Both the position numbers and the translations under genes were made by a program. Shown here piece by piece: positions 1 through 5,782 of a stretch of 5,783 bases of DNA. Source of the stretch: Oscillospiraceae bacterium. GTDB taxonomy: Bacteria; Bacillota; Clostridia; Oscillospirales; Acutalibacteraceae. The stretch's first letter is position 1. Each line of letters opens with the position of its first letter. The DNA is taken from assembly GCA_902797915.1 (NCBI GenBank), contig CADBUK010000124.1, forward strand, positions 1 to 5,783, given 5' to 3'. The notes under the pieces are model-generated. The model was not told where the DNA came from and did no database searches. It was given only the letters and a program-made list of their open reading frames with translations.

Positions 1-927
1 AAAGCTCCATTCGGGGTCATAGCCGAGAAGCTCCTTTGCCTTGCTTATATCGGCGTTGCTGTGTTTTATGTCGCCTGCGCGGTCAGGGCCGAAATTTGGT
101 TCAACGTCAAGCCCGAGCGCTTCGGTTAAACCGTAATAAATGTCAAGCAGATATTCCCTGCCGCCGTATGCAACGTTGAACGCTTCGCCCGCTGCCTCGC
201 TCGGTGCAAGGCAGGCTTTAAGATTTGCCTCAATAACATTTTCAATGTATGTGAAATCGCGGCTCTGTCTGCCGTCGCCGTTAATGGTCGGCGTTTCGCC
301 GTCAAGCAGCCGCTTAATGAATTTCGGAATAACCGCCGCGTAAGCTCCGTTCGGGTCCTGACGTCTGCCGAACACGTTGAAATAACGCAGTCCGTAAGTA
401 TCAAGCCCGTAATGCCTTGTGTACTGCTTTGCCCATTCCTCATCCGCGCGCTTTGAAACCGCATACGGGGAAAGCAGATTGCCCTCTCTGCCCTCTTTCT
501 TGGGAAGATTGGGCTCATCACCGTAAACCGAAGAGGATGAAGCGTAAACAAATTTCTTAACGCCCTGCTGTCTTGCAGCCTCAAGCATATTAAGAGTGCC
601 CTGAATATTGTTTGCACAATAGAACAGCGGCATTTCAATACTTCTGGGAACACTGCCCCACGCCGCCTGATTAAGCACATAATCAACGCCCTCGCAGGCT
701 TTCATACAGGTGTCCAAATCCTTAATATCACCCTTGATAAACTCATAATCAGGATTATCAATAAACAAATCCACGTTCGCCTGCTTGCCTGTTGACAAAT
801 CGTCAAGGCAGCGCACCTTATAACCGAGGTTGAGAATTGCCTCGCACAGATTTGAACCGATGAACCCTGCTCCGCCCGTTACAAGAAAAAGCGAGTTTTC
901 GGGAAATTTTAATTCGCTATAGCCCAT
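1..927 (-). CDS. UDP-N-acetylglucosamine 4-epimerase, WbpP/TviC type (C-terminus cut by window edge)
   Basis: An extended short-chain dehydrogenase/reductase that probably inverts C4 of UDP-N-acetylated hexosamines or their uronates in the cytoplasm, using tightly bound NAD. The frame runs from the ATG at 927 through 309 codons with no stop before the window edge. Compared with WbpP (about 341 residues) only about 15-30 C-terminal residues should be missing. Visible landmarks: NAD-binding GGAGFIG at 18-24, the acidic residues D42-D43 that select NAD, the SSSS run at 130-133, and catalytic Y155-x3-K159. The stretches QAAWGSVPRS (87-96), GLRYFNVFGRRQDPNGAYAA (179-198), NGDG (216-219) and SRDF (222-225) match WbpP/TviC almost word for word from memory. 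Ser290 (in KHSNAD) aligns with WbpP Ser306, the small residue that lets N-acetylated sugars fit. The start overlaps the dehydrogenase stop by one base (TAATG), behind a GGAGG five bases upstream. The dehydrogenase next door is the usual partner for making UDP-GalNAcA. Whether the epimerase acts before oxidation (as WbpP) or after it (as TviC) cannot be told from sequence. Confidence 0.9.
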   Translation of the reverse strand, partial: MGYSELKFPENSLFLVTGGAGFIGSNLCEAILNLGYKVRCLDDLSTGKQANVDLFIDNPDYEFIKGDIKDLDTCMKACEGVDYVLNQAAWGSVPRSIEMPLFYCANNIQGTLNMLEAARQQGVKKFVYASSSSVYGDEPNLPKKEGREGNLLSPYAVSKRADEEWAKQYTRHYGLDTYGLRYFNVFGRRQDPNGAYAAVIPKFIKRLLDGETPTINGDGRQSRDFTYIENVIEANLKACLAPSEAAGEAFNVAYGGREYLLDIYYGLTEALGLDVEPNFGPDRAGDIKHSNADISKAKELLGYDPEWSF

Positions 928-2246
928 TACAGCCTCCAGTATTTATAGCCTGCTGCTTCATATTCTTTTCTGTTAAGCAGGCCCTTGATGTCAATCATAA
1001 TCTTTTTGCCGTCGCCGTAGAATCTGTTAATATCGTTCATTGAAAGGCTCTTGAACTGCTCGTGCGCAACTGCGAGAATAACCGCGTCCATATTCTTAAT
1101 GCTGTCAACGCTGACGAAATCAATACCGTAAAGCCTTTTAGCCTCGTCTGCGTCTGCGGCAGGGTCGGCAATAACGGGCGTAATGCCGTATTCCTTGAGT
1201 TCACTAACAATATCGATAATTTTTGTGTTACGGGTATCGGGGCAGTTTTCCTTGAACGTAAAGCCGAGTATTGCAACCGCCGCGTTTTTAACGGGCTTGT
1301 CCGCCTCGATAAGCTTTTTAACCACATTCTCTGCAACGTACTTACCCATGTCGTCGTTAATACGTCTTCCTGACAGAATAATCTGGCTGTGATAACCGAG
1401 CATCTCCGCCTTGTATGTAAGGTAATACGGGTCAACGCCGATGCAGTGACCGCCAACAAGACCGGGATAGAAGTTAAGGAAATTCCACTTCGTGCCCGCA
1501 GCCCTGAGGACTGACTGAGTATCAATACCCATCTTATTGAAAATAATTGAAAGCTCGTTCATAAACGCGATATTAATATCGCGCTGGCTGTTTTCGATAA
1601 CCTTTGCAGCCTCCGCAACCTTGATGCTTTCCGCACGGTGAACGCCCGCCTCAACAACAAGCTCATAAACCTTTGCAATAACGTCAAGGCTTTCCTCGTC
1701 CATACCCGAAACGATTTTGGTTATGGTTTCAAGTCTGTGCACCTTGTCGCCTGGGTTAATGCGTTCAGGCGAATAACCGATTTTGAAATCAACGCCGCAT
1801 TTTAAACCCGACTCACGTTCAAGAATAGGAACGCAGACGTCTTCGGTAACGCCCGGATAAACGGTTGACTCAAAAACAACAACGCTGCCCTTTGTAAGAT
1901 TTCTGCCGAGGATTTCCGAAGCGCCTTCAACAGGAGTTAAATCGGGTGTGTGGTCATCATTAACAGGCGTTGGAACCGCAACGATGTGAAACTTTGCCTC
2001 ACGAAGCTTGGTTTCATCAGCGGTAAACTCAACAGCAGTTGATTTGATAACCTCATCGCCGACCTCGTTGGTGGGATCTACGCCATTCTTGTAAAGCTCA
2101 ATTTTTGCAGCGTTAAGGTCAAAGCCGACAACGTCAATCTTGCGTGCGAACGCAACCGCAATCGGCATACCCACATAGCCGAGACCGACCAGTGAGAGTT
2201 TTTCTTCTTTTGCTAATAATTTTTCATAAAGATTTGTAAACATCAT
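927..2246 (-). CDS. UDP-N-acetyl-D-glucosamine/galactosamine 6-dehydrogenase, TviB/WbpO type
   Basis: A 439-residue nucleotide-sugar dehydrogenase predicted to oxidise C6 of a UDP-HexNAc twice with NAD+, giving the uronic acid (UDP-GlcNAcA or UDP-GalNAcA) in the cytoplasm. Domains in order: N-terminal NAD-binding Rossmann fold with GLGYVG at 21-26 and acidic D43; the PTPVN loop at 92-96; FESTVYPG at 125-132; a central helical domain with KVAEAAKVIEN at 209-219, where K215 and N219 correspond to the catalytic Lys/Asn pair of UDP-glucose dehydrogenases; the catalytic cysteine C268 in GGHCIGVDPYYL (265-276); and a C-terminal UDP-binding domain opening with GFTFKENCPDTRN (328-340). SPERINPGD (159-167) and the KWNF region (253-256) fit TviB/WbpO rather than the UDP-glucose or UDP-ManNAc enzymes. 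Length is normal (about 420-440). All catalytic residues are present. It overlaps the upstream fusion gene by ATGA and the downstream epimerase by one base. Two adjacent ATG codons (2246, 2243) are possible starts. Substrate (GlcNAc versus GalNAc form) is inferred. Confidence 0.93.
   Translation of the reverse strand: MMFTNLYEKLLAKEEKLSLVGLGYVGMPIAVAFARKIDVVGFDLNAAKIELYKNGVDPTNEVGDEVIKSTAVEFTADETKLREAKFHIVAVPTPVNDDHTPDLTPVEGASEILGRNLTKGSVVVFESTVYPGVTEDVCVPILERESGLKCGVDFKIGYSPERINPGDKVHRLETITKIVSGMDEESLDVIAKVYELVVEAGVHRAESIKVAEAAKVIENSQRDINIAFMNELSIIFNKMGIDTQSVLRAAGTKWNFLNFYPGLVGGHCIGVDPYYLTYKAEMLGYHSQIILSGRRINDDMGKYVAENVVKKLIEADKPVKNAAVAILGFTFKENCPDTRNTKIIDIVSELKEYGITPVIADPAADADEAKRLYGIDFVSVDSIKNMDAVILAVAHEQFKSLSMNDINRFYGDGKKIMIDIKGLLNRKEYEAAGYKYWRL
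933..937 (-). promoter_or_regulatory. Ribosome binding site of the epimerase gene
   Basis: On the minus strand GGAGG lies five bases before the ATG at 927, inside the last codons of the dehydrogenase gene. With the TAATG stop/start overlap it fixes the epimerase start and suggests reinitiation or coupling with the upstream gene. Confidence 0.8.
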
Positions 2247-4219
2247 AGTACCTCTTTTTCTATTGCCTTTAAATATTCATTAACAACAATGTTTCTGTCA
2301 AATTCCTTTTCCACTTTGGCTCTGCATGCCCTGCCCATTTCTGCGCGGCGTTCATACGGCAGGCTTAAAAATTCTTCAACCGCCCGAATTAAACCATCCG
2401 TATTTTTCGGCTGAAACGCAATTCCCGAAACTCCGTCATCAAAAGTCTCCCTGCAGCCCGGAATATCCGTTGCTATTATCGGTCTGCCTGTTGCAGCCGT
2501 TTCAAGAAGCACATTACTCATACCCTCGTGATACGAAGCCATAAGCGTTGCGTGACTATCTTTTATAAACGAATGGACATCGGTCTGATTGCCTAGATAT
2601 TCAATTATTCCGTCGCTGTTTGCCTTTTCAATAATTGTTTCCCAATCGTCATCGGCAAACCCGATAAATCGGATTATCAAATCATTGTGCTTTGCTTTCA
2701 ATTCTCTTGCTGCTTCAAGAATTTCACCCGTGCCCTTATTCCGCATCATTCTGCCGATTACAAGAAGCACTGTTTTTCCGTTATACGGGGGATAAGGTTC
2801 ATAACTGAATTCTTCAAGATTAACGCCCGAGCCGGGAAGAAGTGTGGAATTATTATGTGCAATGCCCTTTTGCGTGAAAAAATCAAGATTGCTTTGGTTT
2901 TGAAAGAAAACCGTTTTTGTATCCCTCAATCCGAATTTATAAAGGGCAAGCATTATCTTTGAGGAAAATCCGCCATTTTCAATGGAAGTTCCCAAACCGG
3001 TGATATTTGCAAGCTGGGGAATTTTATATTTCCTTGCAACTATGCCGCCGTAAATGTTCGGCTTGATTGTATAGGACAAAACAATATCCGGACAAACGGT
3101 TTTCATCATTTTTTTGTAATGGCTCATAAGCTTCAAATCCGTTAAAGGATTTTTACTTCTGCGGTCAACGTCCGTTTCAATAAACTTACAGCCCATCGAC
3201 TGCAGCTCGGCAATTCGGTTGCCCTGCGGACAGGACAGATATACCTCATAGCCCTCTGCCACAAGCCTTTGCACTAATTCTTTTCGGAAATTATAAATAA
3301 CCACATTGTGATTAACTAAAATCAGTACTTTTTTCTTATCGGAGGGGCTTTCTGTTTTTTTGATGCTTTCCTCAAGATTGAACAGCCTGTAGTTTTCTTT
3401 ATATTCGCTGATTGCCATATCATAGCAGAGATTGCCGAAAGCTTTATCAACAAGTCCCGTAATATGACTCATAATTTTCAGCGCCCACGAAAAGCCTTTT
3501 ACAAGGCAAAGATTTTTACCGTGAGCATCCGCAATGGCTTTTACCATTTCTGACGTATTCGAATACGCGTCATTCTGCGGGAAGAAAATTCCGTTTTCGT
3601 TATTCTCTATCATCAGGCGAACAAATTCCGCCAGATTTTCAATATACAGCATTGAGCGTTCATTTTTCACATAAGGAAAAAACGGAAGCTTCTGTGCAAA
3701 TTTTGAAAGCAGCGGATAATTACCTTTGCTACCCCTGCCGTAAATCATCGGCGGCCTTAAAACAACAACCTTAAACATATCGTCAGCAAGCGGCAGAATT
3801 CCTTTTTCAGCCTGAACCTTACTGTCGCCATAAGCGTTAGCGGGGGTAAGCGGAGTGTTTTTGTCTATTATCTTCTGCTTTCCTATCGGAGCACTGTTGC
3901 CGTAAACAATTGCGCTTGACATAAAAATAAACTGCCCGACGCCGTCCGCCTTTGCTTTCTTTGCCGTTTCAACCGTGAGGTCTGTGTTAACGGAATAATA
4001 GAGGCGTTTTTTTTCTTCAGTAAGCTTACCGGAATCCGAATGGGCAATGCCTGCGACGTGGAAAACTGCGTCATAACCTGCAAAGGATTTTTCTCGCCAC
4101 GCGCCGTCAACCATATCAACCGTGTCAACAGAATATCGGTCGGCATAATTCTCATTTATGTAATTTTCAAACGAGGTGCCGATATAGCTGTTTGCACCGG
4201 TAATAAGAATTTTTTTCAT
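2243..4219 (-). CDS. Fused NAD-dependent epimerase/dehydratase and GT4-family glycosyltransferase
   Basis: A 658-residue two-domain protein. Residues 1-290 form an extended SDR domain: TGANSYIG at 7-14 (the middle Gly of GxxGxxG is Ser), SS at 101-102, YGDSK at 130-134 as the YxxxK pair, and RPPMIYG at 155-161. It resembles the epimerase/reductase enzymes of polysaccharide clusters (WbpV-like), so it may reduce or epimerise a UDP-4-keto or HexNAc sugar. Residues 296-658 form a GT-B glycosyltransferase of the PglA/CapM kind: a first Rossmann strand at 297-303, YTIKPNIYGG at 383-392, ITGLG at 406-410, VIGRMMRNKG at 487-496 and EGMSNVLLE at 565-573 with the E-x7-E pair E565/E573. It should add a sugar to the lipid-linked acceptor at the inner membrane face. 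A linker of only about 6-8 residues joins the halves, near where stand-alone relatives would end or begin. The ATG at 4219 is chosen because it starts directly on the Rossmann strand behind GAGGG. A longer frame back to 4303 would overlap the sugar transferase gene. Exact substrates are unknown. Confidence 0.88.
   Translation of the reverse strand: MKKILITGANSYIGTSFENYINENYADRYSVDTVDMVDGAWREKSFAGYDAVFHVAGIAHSDSGKLTEEKKRLYYSVNTDLTVETAKKAKADGVGQFIFMSSAIVYGNSAPIGKQKIIDKNTPLTPANAYGDSKVQAEKGILPLADDMFKVVVLRPPMIYGRGSKGNYPLLSKFAQKLPFFPYVKNERSMLYIENLAEFVRLMIENNENGIFFPQNDAYSNTSEMVKAIADAHGKNLCLVKGFSWALKIMSHITGLVDKAFGNLCYDMAISEYKENYRLFNLEESIKKTESPSDKKKVLILVNHNVVIYNFRKELVQRLVAEGYEVYLSCPQGNRIAELQSMGCKFIETDVDRRSKNPLTDLKLMSHYKKMMKTVCPDIVLSYTIKPNIYGGIVARKYKIPQLANITGLGTSIENGGFSSKIMLALYKFGLRDTKTVFFQNQSNLDFFTQKGIAHNNSTLLPGSGVNLEEFSYEPYPPYNGKTVLLVIGRMMRNKGTGEILEAARELKAKHNDLIIRFIGFADDDWETIIEKANSDGIIEYLGNQTDVHSFIKDSHATLMASYHEGMSNVLLETAATGRPIIATDIPGCRETFDDGVSGIAFQPKNTDGLIRAVEEFLSLPYERRAEMGRACRAKVEKEFDRNIVVNEYLKAIEKEVL
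2251..2255 (-). promoter_or_regulatory. Ribosome binding site of the dehydrogenase gene
   Basis: AGAGG on the minus strand lies four bases before the first ATG (2246) and seven before the second (2243). The seven-base spacing is more typical, so translation may really begin at the second Met, which would leave a one-base TGATG overlap with the upstream stop instead of ATGA. The protein would differ by one residue only. Confidence 0.65.
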
Positions 4220-4223
4220 TCCG

Positions 4224-4228
4224 CCCTC
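4224..4228 (-). promoter_or_regulatory. Ribosome binding site deciding the start of the SDR-GT fusion gene
   Basis: GAGGG on the minus strand, four bases before the ATG at 4219 and inside the 19-base gap after the sugar transferase stop. It supports the start at 4219, where the protein opens with MKKILITGA, over in-frame codons upstream that lie within the preceding gene. Confidence 0.75.
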
Positions 4229-4238
4229 ATCAATGGGT

Positions 4239-4874
4239 TTATTTATTGATATATTCTTTATTCTGATTTTCCTGTTTATTAATCTCGCCCGTGCCGCCTT
4301 CAACTACGCCGTCCCCGCGGAGAGCGCCAATTGCCGTGCCGAAGAAGCAGCGGCAGTCAAACAGGAAGCTCATTCGCTCAATATATTCGCCGTCGAGCCG
4401 CGCCTTATCCTCAATCTCAAGCTCGTCCCTGCCGCGTATCTGCGCCCAGCCTGAAAGACCCGGGCGAACGTCGTTTGCGCCGTACTTATCCCTTTCCTCA
4501 ATCAAATCAAACTGATTCCACAGAGCAGGACGGGGACCGATTATGCTCATATCGCCTTTTAAAATGTTCCAGAGCTGAGGAATTTCATCAAGCGAGCTTT
4601 TCCGCAGGAACTTGCCGACGCGGGTTATGTACTGCTCCGGATTTTCAAGCATATGCGTCGGGGTGTCATGCGGGGTGGACATTTTCATACTGCGGAATTT
4701 GTAAAGCGTAAAATGCTTTTTATTTATCCCGATTCTGTCCTGAGTAAAAAGCGCAGGGCCCGGGTCGTCAATCTTGATTGCGATAACGATTATTAAATAC
4801 AGCCACGAAGCAAGTATTAAACCAAAAAGGGAAAGCACAATATCAATAAAGCGTTTAAAAAACTTTTTGTACAT
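4239..4874 (-). CDS. Initiating sugar transferase: small monotopic phosphoglycosyl transferase (PglC/WcaJ catalytic-domain family)
   Basis: A 211-residue enzyme that moves a sugar-1-phosphate from a UDP-sugar onto undecaprenyl phosphate, the first committed step of lipid-linked glycan assembly at the inner membrane face. A basic amphipathic start (YKKFFKRF, 2-9) leads into a single hydrophobic segment at about 10-35, the reentrant membrane hairpin of this family. Then come DDPGP (36-40), FTQDRIG (43-49), YKFRSMK (58-64), the catalytic Asp-Glu dyad D96-E97 in SSLDEIPQLWN (93-103), GDMSIIGPRP (107-116) and RPGLSGWAQIRGRD (137-150). Length matches PglC (about 200), with no N-terminal multi-pass domain as in WcaJ/WbaP. 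The motif that is Ser-Pro in PglC (23-24) is Ser-Trp here. The C-terminal tail from about 195 is Asn/Lys/Glu-rich and looks unstructured. The start at 4874 is set by a strong GGGGGAGAG site. An in-frame ATG at 4952 lies upstream of the promoter elements and is unlikely. It is the first gene of the operon. The sugar used is not determined. Confidence 0.93.
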   Translation of the reverse strand: MYKKFFKRFIDIVLSLFGLILASWLYLIIVIAIKIDDPGPALFTQDRIGINKKHFTLYKFRSMKMSTPHDTPTHMLENPEQYITRVGKFLRKSSLDEIPQLWNILKGDMSIIGPRPALWNQFDLIEERDKYGANDVRPGLSGWAQIRGRDELEIEDKARLDGEYIERMSFLFDCRCFFGTAIGALRGDGVVEGGTGEINKQENQNKEYINK

Positions 4875-4879
4875 TGTTG

Positions 4880-4888
4880 CTCTCCCCC
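4880..4888 (-). promoter_or_regulatory. Ribosome binding site of the sugar transferase gene
   Basis: GGGGGAGAG on the minus strand, ending five bases before the ATG at 4874 (the core GGAG is seven bases away). It is the only strong Shine-Dalgarno sequence in the region and fixes the start at 4874. Confidence 0.85.
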
Positions 4889-4910
4889 ATTTTAAATAAT
4901 TATTATAGAT

Positions 4911-4939
4911 ATTATAAATAATATAAGACATAAAGTCAA
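4911..4939 (-). promoter_or_regulatory. Sigma-A promoter of the polysaccharide operon
   Basis: On the minus strand the -35 box TTGACT (4939-4934) is separated by exactly 17 bases from a perfect -10 box TATAAT (4916-4911). Bases around 4940-4950 are A/T tracts that could act as an UP element. Transcription should start near the A at 4904-4903, giving a leader of about 30 bases, too short for a riboswitch or attenuator. A second TATAAT at 4907-4902 has no good -35 at the right spacing. The promoter sits just downstream of the terminator of the preceding gene, so the operon appears independently and constitutively transcribed unless a repressor binds here; no clear operator palindrome overlaps the boxes. 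Confidence 0.85.
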
Positions 4940-4990
4940 TAAAAATTAACAAGAATATATGTTATTAATACATTTTCATCATAATAACCA

Positions 4991-5027
4991 AAAAAACGCA
5001 AAAAAGCAGGAACCGTAAGTTCCTGCT
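4991..5027 (-). terminator. Rho-independent terminator after the iolC-like gene
   Basis: On the minus strand AGCAGGAAC (5027-5019) pairs perfectly with GTTCCTGCT (5013-5005) across the five-base loop TTACG, giving a nine-base-pair stem. A run of T follows directly (5005-5000), then GCG and a second run of seven T (4996-4990). It ends the transcript of the kinase gene about 93 bases after its stop codon and separates it from the polysaccharide operon promoter. The opposite strand has an A tract before the stem but only CTAAAAATC after it, so it is not bidirectional. Confidence 0.92.
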
Positions 5028-5042
5028 AAAAATCAACAACAA

Positions 5043-5068
5043 TGCCGTTTAGGCTGATAAAAACGGCA
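5043..5068 (-). repeat. Inverted repeat (hairpin) in the 3' untranslated region
   Basis: TGCCGTTT at 5043-5050 is the perfect reverse complement of AAACGGCA at 5061-5068, with a ten-base loop. On the minus-strand transcript no U tract follows, so by itself it is not a canonical terminator. It may protect the 3' end of the kinase mRNA. Its right edge shares three bases with the next inverted repeat, so the two stems cannot both form completely. Confidence 0.5.
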
Positions 5069-5103
5069 AAATTATTTCAATGTACATTTAACAATAATTT
5101 TGC
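5066..5103 (-). repeat. AT-rich inverted repeat between the kinase stop codon and the terminator
   Basis: GCAAAATTATT at 5066-5076 is the perfect reverse complement of AATAATTTTGC at 5093-5103. The 16-base interior contains the palindrome AATGTACATT (5079-5088). On the minus strand the stem is followed by CGTTTTTATC, so it could be a weak first terminator, an mRNA-stability stem, or a protein-binding palindrome. It begins 16 bases past the stop codon at 5120. No function can be assigned from sequence alone. Confidence 0.45.
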
Positions 5104-5119
5104 GCGCTTTTGCCCGATT

Positions 5120-5782
5120 TTATGCACGGGCTACCATTTCGCCGTACTTTTCCTTGCTTTCCTTAATAAACTGCGCAACCTCGTCAGCCGTAGGCATAGC
5201 GTCAGAACAGCTGTGAGCGGAAATAAGGATTGAAGCGGAAGCTGAGCCGAATTCAAGGCAGTCAATAATTTCCTTGCCCTGAAGCAAGCTGTAAAGGAAG
5301 GACGAGCCGTAACCGTCGCCGCCACCGAAGCCCTTGAGCTTAACAGCCGGGAAGGGCTTGATGGTGTAAAACTTGCCGTCATTTGTGTAAGCTGTTGAGC
5401 CTTCCTTGCCGTGCTTGATAACGCAGATTGAAGCGCCGAAGGACTGCCAGTACCTTGCGGACTCGGGGTCGCTTTCCTTAACGCCTACGATACCCTCGGT
5501 TAAATCAAACTCCTCGCGCGAGCCCATAATTACATCTGCATTCTGCGCAACAAGGCTGTAGTAAACAGCAATTTCATCGGCAGATTTCCAGGTGTACTCG
5601 CGGTAGTCAATATCAAAAATAATGCGAACGTTATTCTGCTTTGCAAGCATCATCGCTTTAAGGCAAGCCTCGCGGCTCGGGCTCTGTGCAAGCGCAGTGC
5701 CGCTGATTACAATTGCCTTTGCAGAGGCAATATACGCCTCGTCAACATCCTCGGGAGCAAGGCAGAAATCCGCAACATTATC
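5120..5782 (-). CDS. iolC: 5-dehydro-2-deoxygluconokinase, PfkB family (N-terminus cut by window edge)
   Basis: The C-terminal 220 residues of a PfkB-type sugar kinase; family members are about 325-340 residues, so roughly 105-120 N-terminal residues lie beyond the right edge. IolC phosphorylates 5-dehydro-2-deoxy-D-gluconate with ATP in myo-inositol breakdown in the cytoplasm. Visible in order: FCLAPED (6-12), ISGTALAQSPSREA (26-39), FDIDYREYTWKS (56-67), the REEFDLTEG segment (89-97), VIKHGKEGS (121-129), and the PfkB signature around FGGGDGY (152-158), where D156 is the expected catalytic base and the Gly-rich turn is the anion hole. HSCSDAMPT (190-198) and the YTWKS stretch are what I recall as characteristic of IolC rather than ribokinase or fructokinase. 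The anion-hole motif reads GGGD instead of the common GAGD; I believe this also occurs in clostridial homologues but cannot check. The ATG at 5653 is an internal Met, because the homologous frame continues upstream of it. Other iol genes are not in view. Confidence 0.82.
   Translation of the reverse strand, partial: DNVADFCLAPEDVDEAYIASAKAIVISGTALAQSPSREACLKAMMLAKQNNVRIIFDIDYREYTWKSADEIAVYYSLVAQNADVIMGSREEFDLTEGIVGVKESDPESARYWQSFGASICVIKHGKEGSTAYTNDGKFYTIKPFPAVKLKGFGGGDGYGSSFLYSLLQGKEIIDCLEFGSASASILISAHSCSDAMPTADEVAQFIKESKEKYGEMVARA

Noticed and set aside
126..686. Open frame of 186 codons on the minus strand within the epimerase gene
   Set aside because: Its translation is Arg/Leu/Thr-rich with no recognisable motif. 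The alternative minus-strand frame over the same bases gives a continuous WbpP-like epimerase with all catalytic motifs.
1037..1525. Second minus-strand open frame of 162 codons inside the dehydrogenase gene
   Set aside because: It is a shadow of the real frame, which carries the catalytic cysteine and the UDP-binding domain here; the product is low-complexity and lacks a ribosome binding site.
3340..3356. Possible broken gene boundary (lost stop and start) at the fusion junction
   Set aside because: The frame is open on both sides with sensible protein sequence throughout, and no remnant start codon or ribosome binding site is visible. I treat it as a real fusion, with the read-check noted in the findings.
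4220..4303. In-frame N-terminal extension of the fusion protein from an ATG at 4303
   Set aside because: It would overlap the end of the sugar transferase gene and place about 28 basic residues before the Rossmann strand. The ATG at 4219 has its own ribosome binding site and starts the fold directly.
4331..4711. Plus-strand open frame of 126 codons opposite the sugar transferase gene
   Set aside because: It is antisense to conserved phosphoglycosyl transferase motifs, with Ser/Arg/Cys-rich composition typical of an antisense shadow. The same holds for the other short plus-strand frames in the window.
4875..4904. Riboswitch or attenuator ahead of the polysaccharide operon
   Set aside because: The predicted leader is only about 30 bases of AT-rich sequence plus the ribosome binding site, with no room for such structures.
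4875..4952. In-frame N-terminal extension of the sugar transferase from an ATG at 4952
   Set aside because: It would translate through the -35 and -10 boxes, adds an Ile/Tyr/Asn-rich segment absent from the family, and ignores the strong ribosome binding site before 4874.
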